NCBI GenBank assembly: GCA_963830545.1
Contig: CAWHMK010000001.1
Coordinates: 1,054,001-1,118,000 of the forward strand
Origin: DATGJX01 sp963830545
Lineage (GTDB): Bacteria > Vulcanimicrobiota > Vulcanimicrobiia > Vulcanimicrobiales > Vulcanimicrobiaceae
Direction of reading: 5' to 3'
Length of the DNA stretch: 64,000 nt
How positions within the stretch are numbered: position 1 is the first letter of the stretch; every line of letters starts with the position of its first letter. Positions 38,844 to 48,002 of this stretch are shown one piece after another. The notes under the pieces were generated by a model. It saw nothing but the letters and a program-made list of their open reading frames with translations. It was not told the DNA's origin and searched no databases. The position numbers were made by a program, and so were the translations under genes.

Positions 38844-39542
38844 ATGACAAGGGCGCAAGCGCCGCGCTGGTACGGCCGCCGTTCGGCGGTTTTTGCGGGT
38901 ATCTACGCTCTCGGATTTCTTGCCGGCTGGGGCGCCTCGGTTGCGGCGCACGGGCGGTATGTGGCCGCTTTCGCCGATATCGGTTCGCATTGGGGCGGCC
39001 GCGGAACGGAAATAGCCGCCGCAGTCGCGCTTTCCGTCACGATCGGCGCTCTGGCGCTGCGCGTCTGGGGTGCAAGTTACTTGAGCGCGGCAACCGTTTG
39101 GGATGTGAACGCGCATGCCGAACACCTCGTGCAAGCCGGTCCCTTTGGAGTGATTCGGCACCCGTTGTACGCGGGGAACATTCTGCTCGCACTCGGCTTG
39201 GGCGCGGCCGCGCCGCTTGCCGGCTGGATTTTCATCGTCGCCGGCAGCGTGCTCTTTGCGATTGCACTGATTCGATACGAAGAGGCCGGACTTTCACGGC
39301 GTCACGGCGCGGTATTCGATACGTATCGACGAAACGTTCCGCTTTTTGTTCCGCGGCTCGTGCGCGGGCACCCGAAGCAACCCGTGCGCCCTTCTTTCGC
39401 GCAGGGTTTACGCGCCGAATCGTTTACGGGCTTTCTCATTGCCGGCGTGGTGGGAATTTTCGCGATTCCGCGCTACGGCGCACTGGTTTTCGCCGTGTGC
39501 TACGTGGCGGGCATCCTGGTGCAGCGGCGCATCGAGAGGTAG
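38844..39542 (+). CDS. Isoprenylcysteine carboxyl methyltransferase-like membrane protein
   Basis: A 232-residue protein with about five membrane helices. The ICMT/PEMT core is GPFGVIRHPLYAGNILLALGLG followed by IRYEEAGLSRRHGAVFDTYRR, where the RHP and EE motifs bind SAM and metal in the family. These proteins methylate membrane lipids or prenylated groups; bacterial substrates are mostly unknown. It ends 2 bases before cydA, so the three genes probably form one transcript. Confidence 0.78.
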   Translation: MTRAQAPRWYGRRSAVFAGIYALGFLAGWGASVAAHGRYVAAFADIGSHWGGRGTEIAAAVALSVTIGALALRVWGASYLSAATVWDVNAHAEHLVQAGPFGVIRHPLYAGNILLALGLGAAAPLAGWIFIVAGSVLFAIALIRYEEAGLSRRHGAVFDTYRRNVPLFVPRLVRGHPKQPVRPSFAQGLRAESFTGFLIAGVVGIFAIPRYGALVFAVCYVAGILVQRRIER

Positions 39543-39544
39543 TC

Positions 39545-40861
39545 ATGCAAGACGCCCTCATCGCGGACCGCATTCAATTCGCTTTCACGATCATGTTTCA
39601 TTACTTGTTCCCGATCGGCACGATGGGGCTCGGGCCGTTCATCGCATTCTACACCGTGGCAGGCGTCCGGAACGGCGACGAACGCGCGCTCGCGATCGCG
39701 CGCTTCTTGGCAAAGATCTTTGCGATCAACTTCGCGGTCGGTGTGGTCACCGGTATTCCGATGGAATTTCAATTCGGTACGAATTGGGCGGCCTTTTCAG
39801 CGCGCGCGGGGTCCGTCGTCGGCCAAACGCTCGCAATGGAAGGCGTGTACGCCTTCTTCCTCGAGTCGATTTTCCTGGGCGTATTTTTGTACGGGCGGCG
39901 CCGCGTATCGCCGGCGTTCTACGCACTTTCCGCCGTTTTGGTCTGGCTGGGCTCCTGGCTTTCCGGCTTCTTCATCGTCGCGACGGACGCATGGATGCAG
40001 CACCCGGTCGGCTATATCGTCGCCAAAAACGGCGCGATACAGTTGCGCAGTATCGGCGCCGTGCTGCTCTCGCCGTTTGCATGGTGGCAATACGCGCACG
40101 TAATGACGGGCGCGCTGCTCGCAGGAGCGTTCGTCGCGGCAGGCATCGGAGCGTATTATTTGCTCGGACGCCGGCACGTGGAATTTGCGCAGCGCATCGT
40201 GCGAGCCGGCGTCGTCGCGGGTTTGTGCGCTTCGATCATTGCGGTCTTTCCGACGGGCGACCGGAACAGCTCCGACGTCACGCACGGCCAGCCCGCCAAG
40301 CTTGCAGCAATGGAAGGACTCTTCACTTCGCAGCGCGGCGCGCCGCTCGCCATCTTCGGTATGCCGGATGCGCAGCACGAAACGCTCATCGATCCGCTTT
40401 ACGTGCCGGATCTGCTGAGTTTTCTCGCGTACGGAAATTTCCGCGCAAACGTCGGCGGGCTTTCTTCCTATCCGAAGTCCGACCGGCCGCCCGTCGAACT
40501 TACGTATTACGCCTACCACGTCATGGTCGGGCTCGGCACGCTCTTCGTTGCGGTGATGGGCATCGCCGTATTGCTCCTCGTCCTGCGGCGGCTCTTTCGA
40601 AGCCGCTGGATGCTTTGGATGCTCATGCTCGCCATGCCGTTTCCGTATATTGCGAACGAGGCGGGATGGATGGTGACCGAAGTCGGCCGCCAGCCCTGGA
40701 TCGTCTACGGACTGATGCGTACGGCGGAGGGTGCCTCGCCGACGGTCGTCTCCGGTGAGACGATCTTTACGACGATCGGCTTTGCCGGCATGTATTTTTT
40801 GCTGGGTGTGCTCTTCTTACTGTTGATTCTGCGAGAAATTTCGCTGGGGCCTGAATCGTGA
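39545..40861 (+). CDS. cydA: Cytochrome bd ubiquinol oxidase subunit I
   Basis: A 438-residue membrane protein carrying the hemes of the bd oxidase. Family signatures include IQFAFTIMFHYLFPIGTMGLG (heme b595 histidine), QPAKLAAMEGLF in the quinol region, and VGRQPWIVYGLMRT. The short Q-loop and length of about 440 fit the CIO/bd-II-like group more than long E. coli CydA (inference). It provides a high-affinity, proton-pump-free branch beside the caa3 oxidase. Overlaps cydB by 4 bases. Confidence 0.92.
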   Translation: MQDALIADRIQFAFTIMFHYLFPIGTMGLGPFIAFYTVAGVRNGDERALAIARFLAKIFAINFAVGVVTGIPMEFQFGTNWAAFSARAGSVVGQTLAMEGVYAFFLESIFLGVFLYGRRRVSPAFYALSAVLVWLGSWLSGFFIVATDAWMQHPVGYIVAKNGAIQLRSIGAVLLSPFAWWQYAHVMTGALLAGAFVAAGIGAYYLLGRRHVEFAQRIVRAGVVAGLCASIIAVFPTGDRNSSDVTHGQPAKLAAMEGLFTSQRGAPLAIFGMPDAQHETLIDPLYVPDLLSFLAYGNFRANVGGLSSYPKSDRPPVELTYYAYHVMVGLGTLFVAVMGIAVLLLVLRRLFRSRWMLWMLMLAMPFPYIANEAGWMVTEVGRQPWIVYGLMRTAEGASPTVVSGETIFTTIGFAGMYFLLGVLFLLLILREISLGPES

Positions 40862-41865
40862 ACGTCGTCGCCTTCATGCTGCTGGCCGCGATGCTCACGG
40901 CATACGTCGTGCTCGACGGATACGATTTGGGCGTCGGAGCGGTGCACTTATTCCTCATGCGTACGGATCGCTCACGCGCTGCTTCATTCGCCGCGATCAA
41001 TCCCTTCTGGCACGGCAACGAAGTCTTTCTAATTGCCGCCGGCGGAACGCTTTTCGCGCTTTTCCCGAAGGCCTACGCGGCGGCATTCAGCGGGTTTTAC
41101 ATTCCGTTCATCGTCGTTCTGTGGTTGCTGATGGTACGCGGAATGTCGATCGAATTGCGCGGTCATTTTGCTTCCGACATGTGGAACGGATTTTGGGATG
41201 TTGCGTTTTCGATCTCCAGCGCTCTCCTTGCGTTCATCCTGGGAATCACCATCGGAAACGTCGTCCGGGGTTTACCGCTCGATGCAAACGGCTATTTCGT
41301 GGGAACGTTCGGTTTTCTGCTCAACGGCTACGCGCTTGCGGTTGGCGCGCTATCACTGCTGGCGCTCTCAATGCACGGCGCGGCATTCTTGTGGATGCGC
41401 GTAGATGAACTGCTTCAGCCGGACGCGCGGCGTCTTAACCGCATCCTGCTATGCTTCGTTATCGTGTTGTTTGCGGGCGTAACCGCAGCAACGCTCGCCG
41501 CGCACCCGATTGCGGCGCATCCTACGCTGTGGATTACGCCGGCAGTCGCACTTATTGCGCTGACCTGCATTGCATTCGCAAAAAACGGAAGGACCGCGCT
41601 CGCCGGTTCGTCGGTGTTCTTGGCCGCACTGATGGCTAGCGCCGCGCAGACGTTGTTTCCACACTTGCTGCCGGCATTTGGGAACGGCGGCGGTCTCGAT
41701 ATTTATAATTCCGCGCCAAACGCCTATTCCGTCGGCACCGCGTTTACGGCCGCAGCGATCGGTTTTGGGGCGGCGCTCGGCTATGGTACGATCGCGGCGC
41801 TGCGGATCATGCGGGGCGAAAAACACCTTGCAGAAGCGGAGCACGACGTAGTAAAGATTGAGTGA
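40858..41865 (+). CDS. cydB: Cytochrome bd ubiquinol oxidase subunit II
   Basis: A 335-residue membrane protein of about eight helices. It starts GTG within the cydA stop (GTGA). Typical text includes YVVLDGYDLGVGAVHLFL at the N-terminus, FWHGNEVFLIAAGGTLFALFP and FLLNGYALAVGALSLLALSMHG. CydB stabilises the heme sites of CydA. No cydX-like short gene is evident downstream; the next ORF is a secreted protein with its own ribosome-binding site. Confidence 0.92.
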   Translation: MNVVAFMLLAAMLTAYVVLDGYDLGVGAVHLFLMRTDRSRAASFAAINPFWHGNEVFLIAAGGTLFALFPKAYAAAFSGFYIPFIVVLWLLMVRGMSIELRGHFASDMWNGFWDVAFSISSALLAFILGITIGNVVRGLPLDANGYFVGTFGFLLNGYALAVGALSLLALSMHGAAFLWMRVDELLQPDARRLNRILLCFVIVLFAGVTAATLAAHPIAAHPTLWITPAVALIALTCIAFAKNGRTALAGSSVFLAALMASAAQTLFPHLLPAFGNGGGLDIYNSAPNAYSVGTAFTAAAIGFGAALGYGTIAALRIMRGEKHLAEAEHDVVKIE

Positions 41866-41891
41866 CGATACAGTTGTCGGAAGGAGTAGAC

Positions 41892-42377
41892 ATGCGTATG
41901 CGCCCGTTGTGGCCCCTCACGTTGTTCGTCCTCATTGCGCTATTCGCGGCAGGCGGCCGGTCCGTGGCGGCTCAAGAATCGCCGGGCGCTCGAGTCGTCA
42001 ACTCGTTTTACGGATGGTTTTTCACACATCAAACCAACTGGACCGCGAACTTGTCCGGCGCCCGCGGATACCTAACGCCTTCACTTTTCCGCTCGCTCGA
42101 AAAAATGGTCGCGATAGAGCAACAGGAACAAGCGGCAGTGCTGGACTTCAATCCCTTCTTGAACTCGCAAGAAGAAGCGCAGTCGTACACGACTGGCAAG
42201 CCGTCAGGGAGCGCCTCGACAATCGCCGTGCCGGTGATGTTGCGATTTGCGCATTTGAGTCAGCCCGGCATGGTCCGGGCCATTGTCGTGGACGGCCCCG
42301 CCGGGTGGCGAATAGACAACATCGTCTATCCGGGTAACGGCGACTTGCGCCGCGCACTGCAAGAGGCTCTCAAGTAA
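41892..42377 (+). CDS. Secreted hypothetical protein
   Basis: A 161-residue protein preceded by AAGGAG at five bases spacing. Residues 1-26 are a signal peptide (LTLFVLIALFAAGGRSVAA). The mature part has VVNSFYGWFFTHQTNW and ends with AGWRIDNIVYPGNGDLRRAL, the pattern of DUF3828-like secreted proteins in which the last strand carries the WRIDNI motif. Function unknown. Convergent with the next gene (10 bases between stops). Confidence 0.68.
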   Translation: MRMRPLWPLTLFVLIALFAAGGRSVAAQESPGARVVNSFYGWFFTHQTNWTANLSGARGYLTPSLFRSLEKMVAIEQQEQAAVLDFNPFLNSQEEAQSYTTGKPSGSASTIAVPVMLRFAHLSQPGMVRAIVVDGPAGWRIDNIVYPGNGDLRRALQEALK

Positions 42378-42387
42378 ATCTTGTCAG

Positions 42388-43083
42388 CTACGGTTTAATC
42401 GATTGGCGTCGCACGGATTCGGCCGTCGGGTAGAATTGGTACGCGGTATAATCGACTTCGCCGCGCTCGCGCGCCCAGAAAAGCCAGCCATGACCGACGG
42501 CGTGCGCGGATAAACTCGACGGTACGGTGTACTGTCCTATCGTCGCGTAGCGAAGTTCGAGCGCAACCGTCATGTTCGCGTTGTCCGTATCGGTGATGTT
42601 TCCGTCAGCGGCAATTGGCCGCAGCGTTTGCGGATCGACGTAGAGTTCGGAGATGCCATTCTCGCCACTGCACTTGGACTGCAGTTGAAAGCGCGCTGCT
42701 GCTTCGCCGTTCCATCGCGTCTGATTCTCACTCTTCGCAACATAGCAGCGCGGATCGAAGAACCAGCGTTTGCCGAAGGGATTGTCGCTGTCGGCGTTGT
42801 TGGCCTCGATCACGCGCCCACTCGCCGGAGGCGCGCCTTTGACGATCGCGCCATCGGAAATGCGCACGAAGATGCGCTGGGGCGTTTGCGAGTCCCGCTC
42901 GATGCCGCGTGCCGTCGCCTGCTCCACGAACGAAACGTAGGCCGGCAGTCGCGAACGATCCAAGTATCCCTGCGCACGAGCATAATCCGCGACAACGCGC
43001 TGTGACTGCGCGCTTGCACTACCGCCGGCGCCGGCCACGACGAACGCGAAAATTCCGAGGGCGCAAAGCGTTGATTTTAGCAT
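42388..43083 (-). CDS. Secreted hypothetical protein
   Basis: A 231-residue protein. The ATG at 43083 was chosen because AAGGAAG lies six bases upstream and it gives a clean signal peptide (MLKSTLCALGIFAFVVAGAG). The mature part is a beta-rich domain with two cysteines (FDPRCYVAK and LQSKCSGE) and text like SELYVDPQTLRPIAADGNIT and VALELRYATIGQYTVPSSL, reminiscent of LolA/VirK-type outer-membrane-associated barrels. Family not recognised. Confidence 0.62.
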   Translation of the reverse strand: MLKSTLCALGIFAFVVAGAGGSASAQSQRVVADYARAQGYLDRSRLPAYVSFVEQATARGIERDSQTPQRIFVRISDGAIVKGAPPASGRVIEANNADSDNPFGKRWFFDPRCYVAKSENQTRWNGEAAARFQLQSKCSGENGISELYVDPQTLRPIAADGNITDTDNANMTVALELRYATIGQYTVPSSLSAHAVGHGWLFWARERGEVDYTAYQFYPTAESVRRQSIKP

Positions 43084-43137
43084 CGCTTCCTTGGTTCGCA
43101 GCGGCATGGTCAATACTCCTCGGCAAGAATGCGTCGC

Positions 43138-44139
43138 CTATTTTGTTGGGGCGCCTTCGAGCATTATCGAACGCCACGGAACGGCTTTCGCGCGTAAGCG
43201 TCTGGACACGCTGCGCAGCGCCCAATCACCGATGTCGGCCCAAACGCGAGTACGTACACGCATGTCGCGTAGTCCGGCATACCAGCGGTGCGACATCGTG
43301 CGGAATTCTTCGCACCCCGTCATCTCCGCGTAGACCTCGAGTTGCGCAATGTGTGTTTGGTGATAAAAAGGCGTCGCGTAATGCCGTTCGCCCTCGCGCG
43401 CAGCGAGTTGATAATACGACCAGCCCTTCGCATCGAAGCACGGAAGCCAGCTCCGCAGCGTGCGAATAGCCGCGTCATGTATCGCGCGCAGGCGCGGCGG
43501 AGCGAACCCCGCGCGGCACATTTCCCAAACGCCGAACGCTGCGAACAAGTGTCCGTTGAGAATATGGCACGGCGCTTCCGCGATTTCTTCGAAGAACACG
43601 ACACTGTCTCGCAAGAGCGATGTTCCGCCTTCGGAAACGTCCCGCTGCAGCGGCTCGAGCACATGCAGCGCGGCATGGATATACCGCCGATGCGATGTTA
43701 GCGTGTACGCACGCAGAAACACCGATGCCGCTTCACCCTGTGCCATGCACGAATGCCAGCCGGGGCGGATGCCGTACGAGCTGCTGGGAACGTCATACGC
43801 ATATGAACCATCCTCGCTCCTTGCGCGCAGGAGATACTGGACATGCCGCATGAACGGGTCGCGCGCGCCTTCGTCACCGGCGTAAAGGCAGTCATAACAG
43901 TACAGTGCATATTGCGCGATGCTTACCGGGTTATAAGAACCGCCGTTGCGCAGGATGCCGCGATCGTCGAATTCGACCCAGCGCTCTCCGCACGCGCCGC
44001 CTCCCGGTTCGAACACCAAGTAATACGGGCCGGGGGCATCGCCGCATGGCACGCGGTAGCGCCGGCGCATGCGGCAGGAAAGCGGAAAAAGCCGCTCCAT
44101 CTCGATGGCCAACAGCCGATAGCGAGCCGCAAGTCCCAT
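43138..44139 (-). CDS. D-glucuronyl C5-epimerase C-terminal-domain protein
   Basis: A 333-residue (alpha/alpha) barrel-type protein. The signatures of the GLCE C-terminal domain are clear: NPVSIAQYALYCYDCLYAG, YAYDVPSSSYGIRPGWHSCM followed by AQGEAASVFLRAY, and FFEEIAEAPCHILNGHLFAA. In animals this domain epimerises glucuronate to iduronate in heparan sulfate; bacterial members act on heparosan-like polymers or are uncharacterised. No signal peptide is seen from the chosen ATG. The start is uncertain; a longer frame reaches 44340 but lacks domain-like sequence. Confidence 0.8.
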   Translation of the reverse strand: MGLAARYRLLAIEMERLFPLSCRMRRRYRVPCGDAPGPYYLVFEPGGGACGERWVEFDDRGILRNGGSYNPVSIAQYALYCYDCLYAGDEGARDPFMRHVQYLLRARSEDGSYAYDVPSSSYGIRPGWHSCMAQGEAASVFLRAYTLTSHRRYIHAALHVLEPLQRDVSEGGTSLLRDSVVFFEEIAEAPCHILNGHLFAAFGVWEMCRAGFAPPRLRAIHDAAIRTLRSWLPCFDAKGWSYYQLAAREGERHYATPFYHQTHIAQLEVYAEMTGCEEFRTMSHRWYAGLRDMRVRTRVWADIGDWALRSVSRRLRAKAVPWRSIMLEGAPTK

Positions 44140-45022
44140 CCCCCCAAGCTTACACTTCCCGCCAGACCCTTGCAATCGGCCAGAGGCCATTCCAGGTAAA
44201 CGCCGTGACCCAGCCGTTTTTGTATCGTACTTTGTGGGGTTTGTGGCGAGAGTGTGGGTTGTCCGGTACACATACTGTCCTGTAACATGGCGTATCGGAA
44301 AGCATTGTCGTGTATGGCTTTTCCTACATTCTCCTGCCATGGAGTCTCGTCGGAATTCGACCGATATCGCACCTTTGGTGGACGGTTAGTGGATCGCATT
44401 TCAACCGGATGCGCTCAGACGGGGCACCAACCTGTAACCCCTTCGGCATGCTCTACATTACTGAGGCGGCGAGGACCATTACTGCGTCTTGGTCCGAACG
44501 TGGTTGCTTTGCGTTTTCGTTCGTGACGATAACGCGTCGAATGGCAGGACGCGCTCGTTAAAGTCGGTCAGTATTCCCGAGCGCAGCCATTTTTCCAGCG
44601 CGTTACGTTTCTAATTGCGGCTAACGACAGCACGATCACTCCATCCATGAGCAGCCGCCTCAGGAACGCATTCAATCAGGGCTACCGCGATCAATAAGTT
44701 GCCGACCAATTACGCTTCCGCCCAACCTATCCGCGGCATAGAAACGTGCCATAGCCGAGCAGCTGAACTGCGGCGGCTTTCCGACGATGGTGCTGCATGA
44801 CAGCAGCGGAATTGCGCCTTAGCTCGGCGCGCCTGCGTGGCCCACGCGTTCTTGAGTGTGCGCTTATTTGCGGGCCTCCAATCGAGGCCAACTATTGCTC
44901 ATGCAGAGTTCGCCGTTGAGGTTGCCATCAGCATAAGCGCTGCGCGTGATGTCTACGTTGCCCATCCTCTGCGCCGGGATGTTGAACGAAATCGTGCGTC
45001 AGGCAAATGTTCCTCCGTTACA
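44140..45022. other. Long gap without a recognisable gene
   Basis: About 880 bases between the C5-epimerase start and the peptide-binding gene. Short open frames exist on both strands but none has a plausible start, ribosome-binding site or domain text. An 18-base near-copy (16 of 18) of GGATGGTTAGTGGATTGC from beside the integrase remnant occurs at 44380-44397, hinting that this is debris of a former element. I see no tRNA, terminator or repeat array. Confidence 0.5.
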
Positions 45023-46647
45023 TCAGTATGCCCCGGAAATCGCCGCAGGACGCGTGAAGAGCTGGATCGGCCCCGGGTCGAGATTCGCAAAGCGCGTGTC
45101 GGCCGTCAGATGATCGAGACGCTGGAAAAGCACGACGCCCGCCACATCGTTCGCGATGAGTTGCTGGATGCGCACGTAATCGGCGCGCCTCCGCGCGTGA
45201 TCGTAATGCGCGAGCGCATCGTTCAGCAGCGCGTCGACCTGCGGATTGCAGTAGCGCGAATAGTTCTGTCCGTGGGGCGGGCGTGTGGCGCAGCTGTACA
45301 GATTGCTCAAATCCGGATCCTGGCCCCAAAACCACGCGTACATACCGAGATCGTACTTGCCTGTATACAAGATGCCGGTGCCGTTCCCGAACAGCTGATT
45401 GGCTTGATAGCGGATGTACTGCAGCGTCACGCCGATGCGGCGAAATGCCGATTGAATGATGATCGCGGTTTCATCGCGTGACAGATTGCCGACTGTCGAG
45501 GCCAGCGTGAGTCGCAACGGCTGTCCGTCTTTGTAGCGCACGCCGTCGCTACGCAGTTGCCAGCCCGCCTCCTCGAGCAGTCGCCGCGCCTGCGCCAAAT
45601 CGTAGTCATGGCATGGCGTCCGCGCATTATAGGCCCAACTCGAGATCGGAACCGGCGTGCACGTGATAACGCCCGAGCCATGATCGACTTTTTCCACGAT
45701 CGTGCGTACGTCGACGGCGTGCGCGAGTGCTTCACGCACGCGCCGGTCTTGCAGCAACGGGCTGTCCATGTTGAAGTCGATGTGCTCGTACGCGGTAGTG
45801 GCAAAATCCAGGGTGCGCGTCTGCGGCGTCCCTCGCGCTGCCAAGTACTGCTCATTCGGGATGCGTCCGAACGCCGACAGCTCGTGCGTATATAATTGGT
45901 TGATCGCGGTGCTGGCATCGGGAATGATCTTGTAGACGATCGAGCGCAGCTTCGGACGGCCGCCCCACCATCCGTCGAAGGCACGCACTCCACCGAACTG
46001 GCACGCGCCCAGCGCACATATTCGAAGGGCCCCAAGCCCACCGGCAACGAGTTGTACGCGGCGTGATTAACGTCTTTGGCTTCCAGCAGATGTTTGGGCA
46101 GAATGCCCGAGCCGATGCCCGGCACCAAAAAGATCGAGACAAACGCCGCATACGGCCGCTTCAAATGTACGACGACGGTGTAATCGTTCGGGGTTCGCAC
46201 GCTTGCGATTTGATTGAAGCCCAGCGTCGATGCGGCATTCACGCGCGGATTCGTGATCGTTTGCACGGAGAACGCAACGTCGGCGGCGGTAAACGGAAAG
46301 CCGTCCTGCCAGCGCACGCCGCGGCGCAGCTCGTAAGTGATCGTCCGTCCGTCTTTTGAGATCAGATGATTGGCTTGCGTCGGGACGCGCATGCACAACG
46401 ACGGTATCAGCCGATTGCGATCGTCGATCATAACGAGGTACCCTTGCGTGAGGACCGAGAGATCCGTCACCAAAATTTCGGTAGTCAGCACCGGATTGAG
46501 GTTGTCGATGTCCTCGCCTTCGGTGAAGCTGAAGCTTTCCGTCGGCGCTCCGCGCTGGCCGAAACGCGCACTACATCCGGCGAGCATCAAAAGAAGAAGG
46601 AGCGCAACTGCGGTCCTGATTACGCTTGCCCGTCGAGCGGTACGCAT
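45023..46647 (-). CDS. ABC-type peptide-binding lipoprotein (family 5 solute-binding protein) with an apparent 1-base frameshift
   Basis: Repaired length is 541 residues. A lipoprotein signal is clear (ALLLLLMLAGCSAR). The SBP_bac_5 fold shows FSFTEGEDIDNLNPVLTTE, TYELRRGVRWQDGFPFTAADV and, in the second half, DRRVREALAHAVDVRTIV and DLAQARRLLEEAGW. The frame breaks at ACGCACTCCACC (45983-45994, plus strand). Inserting the missing G makes GCAGCTCC and joins ASSVE-L-RAFDGWWGG. It binds oligopeptides or similar ligands outside the cell. No permease or ATPase genes are adjacent. Confidence 0.85.
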
Positions 46648-46760
46648 AGCCTATGATAGCATTTCGGCAACGATCAAATCCCGTTTTTGCTTAGGGCAAA
46701 AGTCTCTGCCGCAAGGAATTCTGCTTTAAAGGCGCGCGTGCCCCTGCTACAACGTCATGC

Positions 46761-46940
46761 GTGGCAGCACTGTTGGTGCTATTCTCCGTTGCATTAGTGC
46801 TCTGGGCGTGCGGCGGCTGCACGACGGTCAACAATTACTATCTCGCGCCGTCCAAGGCGGCGCCGTCGCCGAGTGCGAGCCCGGCGCCGACTCCGAAACC
46901 GACGCACACGCCCCGATGTTCGTCCAGCGAATGTCGATAA
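46761..46940 (+). CDS. Short lipoprotein, possibly truncated
   Basis: A 59-residue frame from GTG 46761 with a hydrophobic N-terminus and lipobox-like VLWACGGC, followed by TTVNNYYLAPSKAAPSPSAS and a proline/threonine-rich tail that runs straight into integrase-derived sequence. It may be a real lipoprotein whose 3' part was replaced when the integrase element inserted. Weak support: no clear ribosome-binding site. Confidence 0.35.
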   Translation: MAALLVLFSVALVLWACGGCTTVNNYYLAPSKAAPSPSASPAPTPKPTHTPRCSSSECR

Positions 46941-47345
46941 GCGCCTCGTTATCGGTGAGACGAAGACGAGGAACTCGCGTCGAACCGACCACCTCCCCAC
47001 CTTCCTCTTGGCACTGTTATGCGAACACCGGCGCGCGGCGCCGGCAAAAGGACGGCTACCTTTTCCACGGGCGACCTCTGGACCCGAATGAGCTCTCGCA
47101 GCAATTCGCGCGCTTCGTGCGTCGAACGAACCTGCCACGCTTTCGCTTTCACGACGTGCGGCACGGATTCGCGAGCCTCGCGTTCGCAGGCGGCGTCCGG
47201 CTCGTAGTCGTCAGTAAATCGCTTGGACACGCGAGCACCGGCATTACAGCGAATGTCTACACGCACTTGCTCAGGGACCAAAAGCGGGAGAAAGCCGCTG
47301 TCCTCGATGCTTACTTCAGCGCTGTGTTTAGCGCAAACCGGGTGC
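46911..47345 (+). pseudogene. Tyrosine recombinase (phage-type integrase) C-terminal remnant
   Basis: Two frames together give the C-terminal half of a tyrosine integrase: KRLVIGETKTRNSRRTDHLP (about 46940-47000), then after a frame change near 47030, FRFHDVRHGFASLAFAGGV and SLGHASTGITANVYTHLL, which hold the HxxR, LGH and catalytic-tyrosine motifs. The N-terminal domain is missing. Unlike the other broken genes, this break is in GC-rich sequence (GCGCGCGGCGCCGG) with no AGCT, consistent with ordinary decay. The remnant ends about 75 bases from tRNA-Sec. Confidence 0.75.
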
Positions 47346-47420
47346 CTAGTGGATGGTTAGTGGATTGCGAAAGCAGCCATGCAGGACAAATGCCCGTCAA
47401 ATCAAGCGAAAACACCGAAG

Positions 47421-47514
47421 TGGCGGGAAAGTGTAGGAATCGAACCTACCAGCCGGCTTGCGTCGGCCTCAGCGGTTTTGAAGACCGTGCGGGCCACCAG
47501 ACCCGTACTCTCCC
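47421..47514 (-). tRNA. selC: tRNA-Sec (anticodon TCA)
   Basis: A 94-base cloverleaf on the minus strand. The acceptor stem is 8 bp (GGGAGAGT / ACTTTCCC), the T arm is GTAGG-TTCGATT-CCTAC (5 bp), and there is a long variable arm; the 8+5 arrangement is typical of bacterial tRNA-Sec. The anticodon loop CTTCAAA places TCA at 47479-47481. The discriminator G and CCA are encoded (CCA at 47421-47423). With selA and selB at 59-62 kb it shows that UGA is read as selenocysteine in this organism. Confidence 0.95.
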
Positions 47515-47525
47515 ATGTTTGTACT

Positions 47526-47711
47526 TTGACATAAGCCGCTCAACTTACATATCTCGCGGGGCTTTTTGGCCATGTCGCGCCGTCGTCCTTCGGCTAATGG
47601 AGAACCGCTCGGGCTCGGCAAGAGCGGCAGTATTTGCACCGCTCGACCACTTTTCGGGTCGATGTAAGCGTGAAGGGGCCAAAGCAGCCCCAGCGGTCTT
47701 CACGTTTTTTT
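47526..47711 (+). ncRNA. Candidate small RNA divergent from tRNA-Sec
   Basis: A TTGACA hexamer at 47526-47531 is followed at 17-18 bases by a weak -10 (ATATCT/TATCTC). The predicted transcript of about 155 bases contains hairpins CCGCTC/GAGCGG and TCGACC/GGGTCGA and ends in an intrinsic terminator. No ORF fits. Its promoter region is shared, divergently, with tRNA-Sec. The -10 is poor, so this remains a candidate; the terminator alone is better supported. Confidence 0.35.
47669..47711 (+). terminator. Intrinsic terminator, plus strand
   Basis: The outer stem CGTGAAG / CTTCACG encloses an inner GGGGC / GCCCC hairpin and is followed by seven T residues (47705-47711). It is oriented for a plus-strand transcript ending against the convergent 100-residue membrane-protein gene, whose TGA lies in the stem. 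Confidence 0.65.
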
Positions 47712-48002
47712 GCGATTCGCGACCCCATCAGCGATTAATTCTTGGTTTCGCTGCAATCGCGAACGCTGCATCAGCGCGACAAGTAAGATAGACACCCCTA
47801 CGGCTAGTTCAAAGTATGCAATCCAACGAGGTCCATGACGTAGGTTCTCAATTCCTAATGGAATTTGAGTCAATCCAACTGCTATGAGCATTAATTGGAG
47901 GCGACGCTTAATTGCCGCGTAAAGCACCGCAGCCGCTCCGACAAGCACCAAAATGAAAACAACGATTGCCAAAACTTGGTACGCGGTCATTGCTGTTAAC
48001 AT
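47700..48002 (-). CDS. Small membrane protein, three helices
   Basis: A 100-residue hydrophobic protein with helices at about residues 7-30, 35-50 and 62-80 and a basic C-terminal tail (RSRLQRNQELIADGVANRKKT). Codon use appears less GC-rich than in neighbours (many A/T-ending codons), which fits the accessory character of 46.7-49.6 kb. Family not recognised. Start may be ATG 48002 or the internal ATG 12 bases later. Confidence 0.5.
   Translation of the reverse strand: MLTAMTAYQVLAIVVFILVLVGAAAVLYAAIKRRLQLMLIAVGLTQIPLGIENLRHGPRWIAYFELAVGVSILLVALMQRSRLQRNQELIADGVANRKKT

Noticed and set aside
44151..44164. TACACTTCCCGCCA resembling the tRNA-Sec 3' end (TACACTTTCCCGCCA), as a second attachment site.
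   Set aside because: It is in inverted orientation relative to the tRNA, has an indel, and the match does not extend, so chance is more likely.
44140..45022. A CRISPR array or tandem repeat in the gene-poor stretch.
   Set aside because: No regularly spaced repeat units are visible on reading the region.
47020..47050. Integrase frame change counted as another AGCT indel.
   Set aside because: No AGCT is present there, and the gene is truncated and decayed, so this is an ordinary pseudogene mutation.
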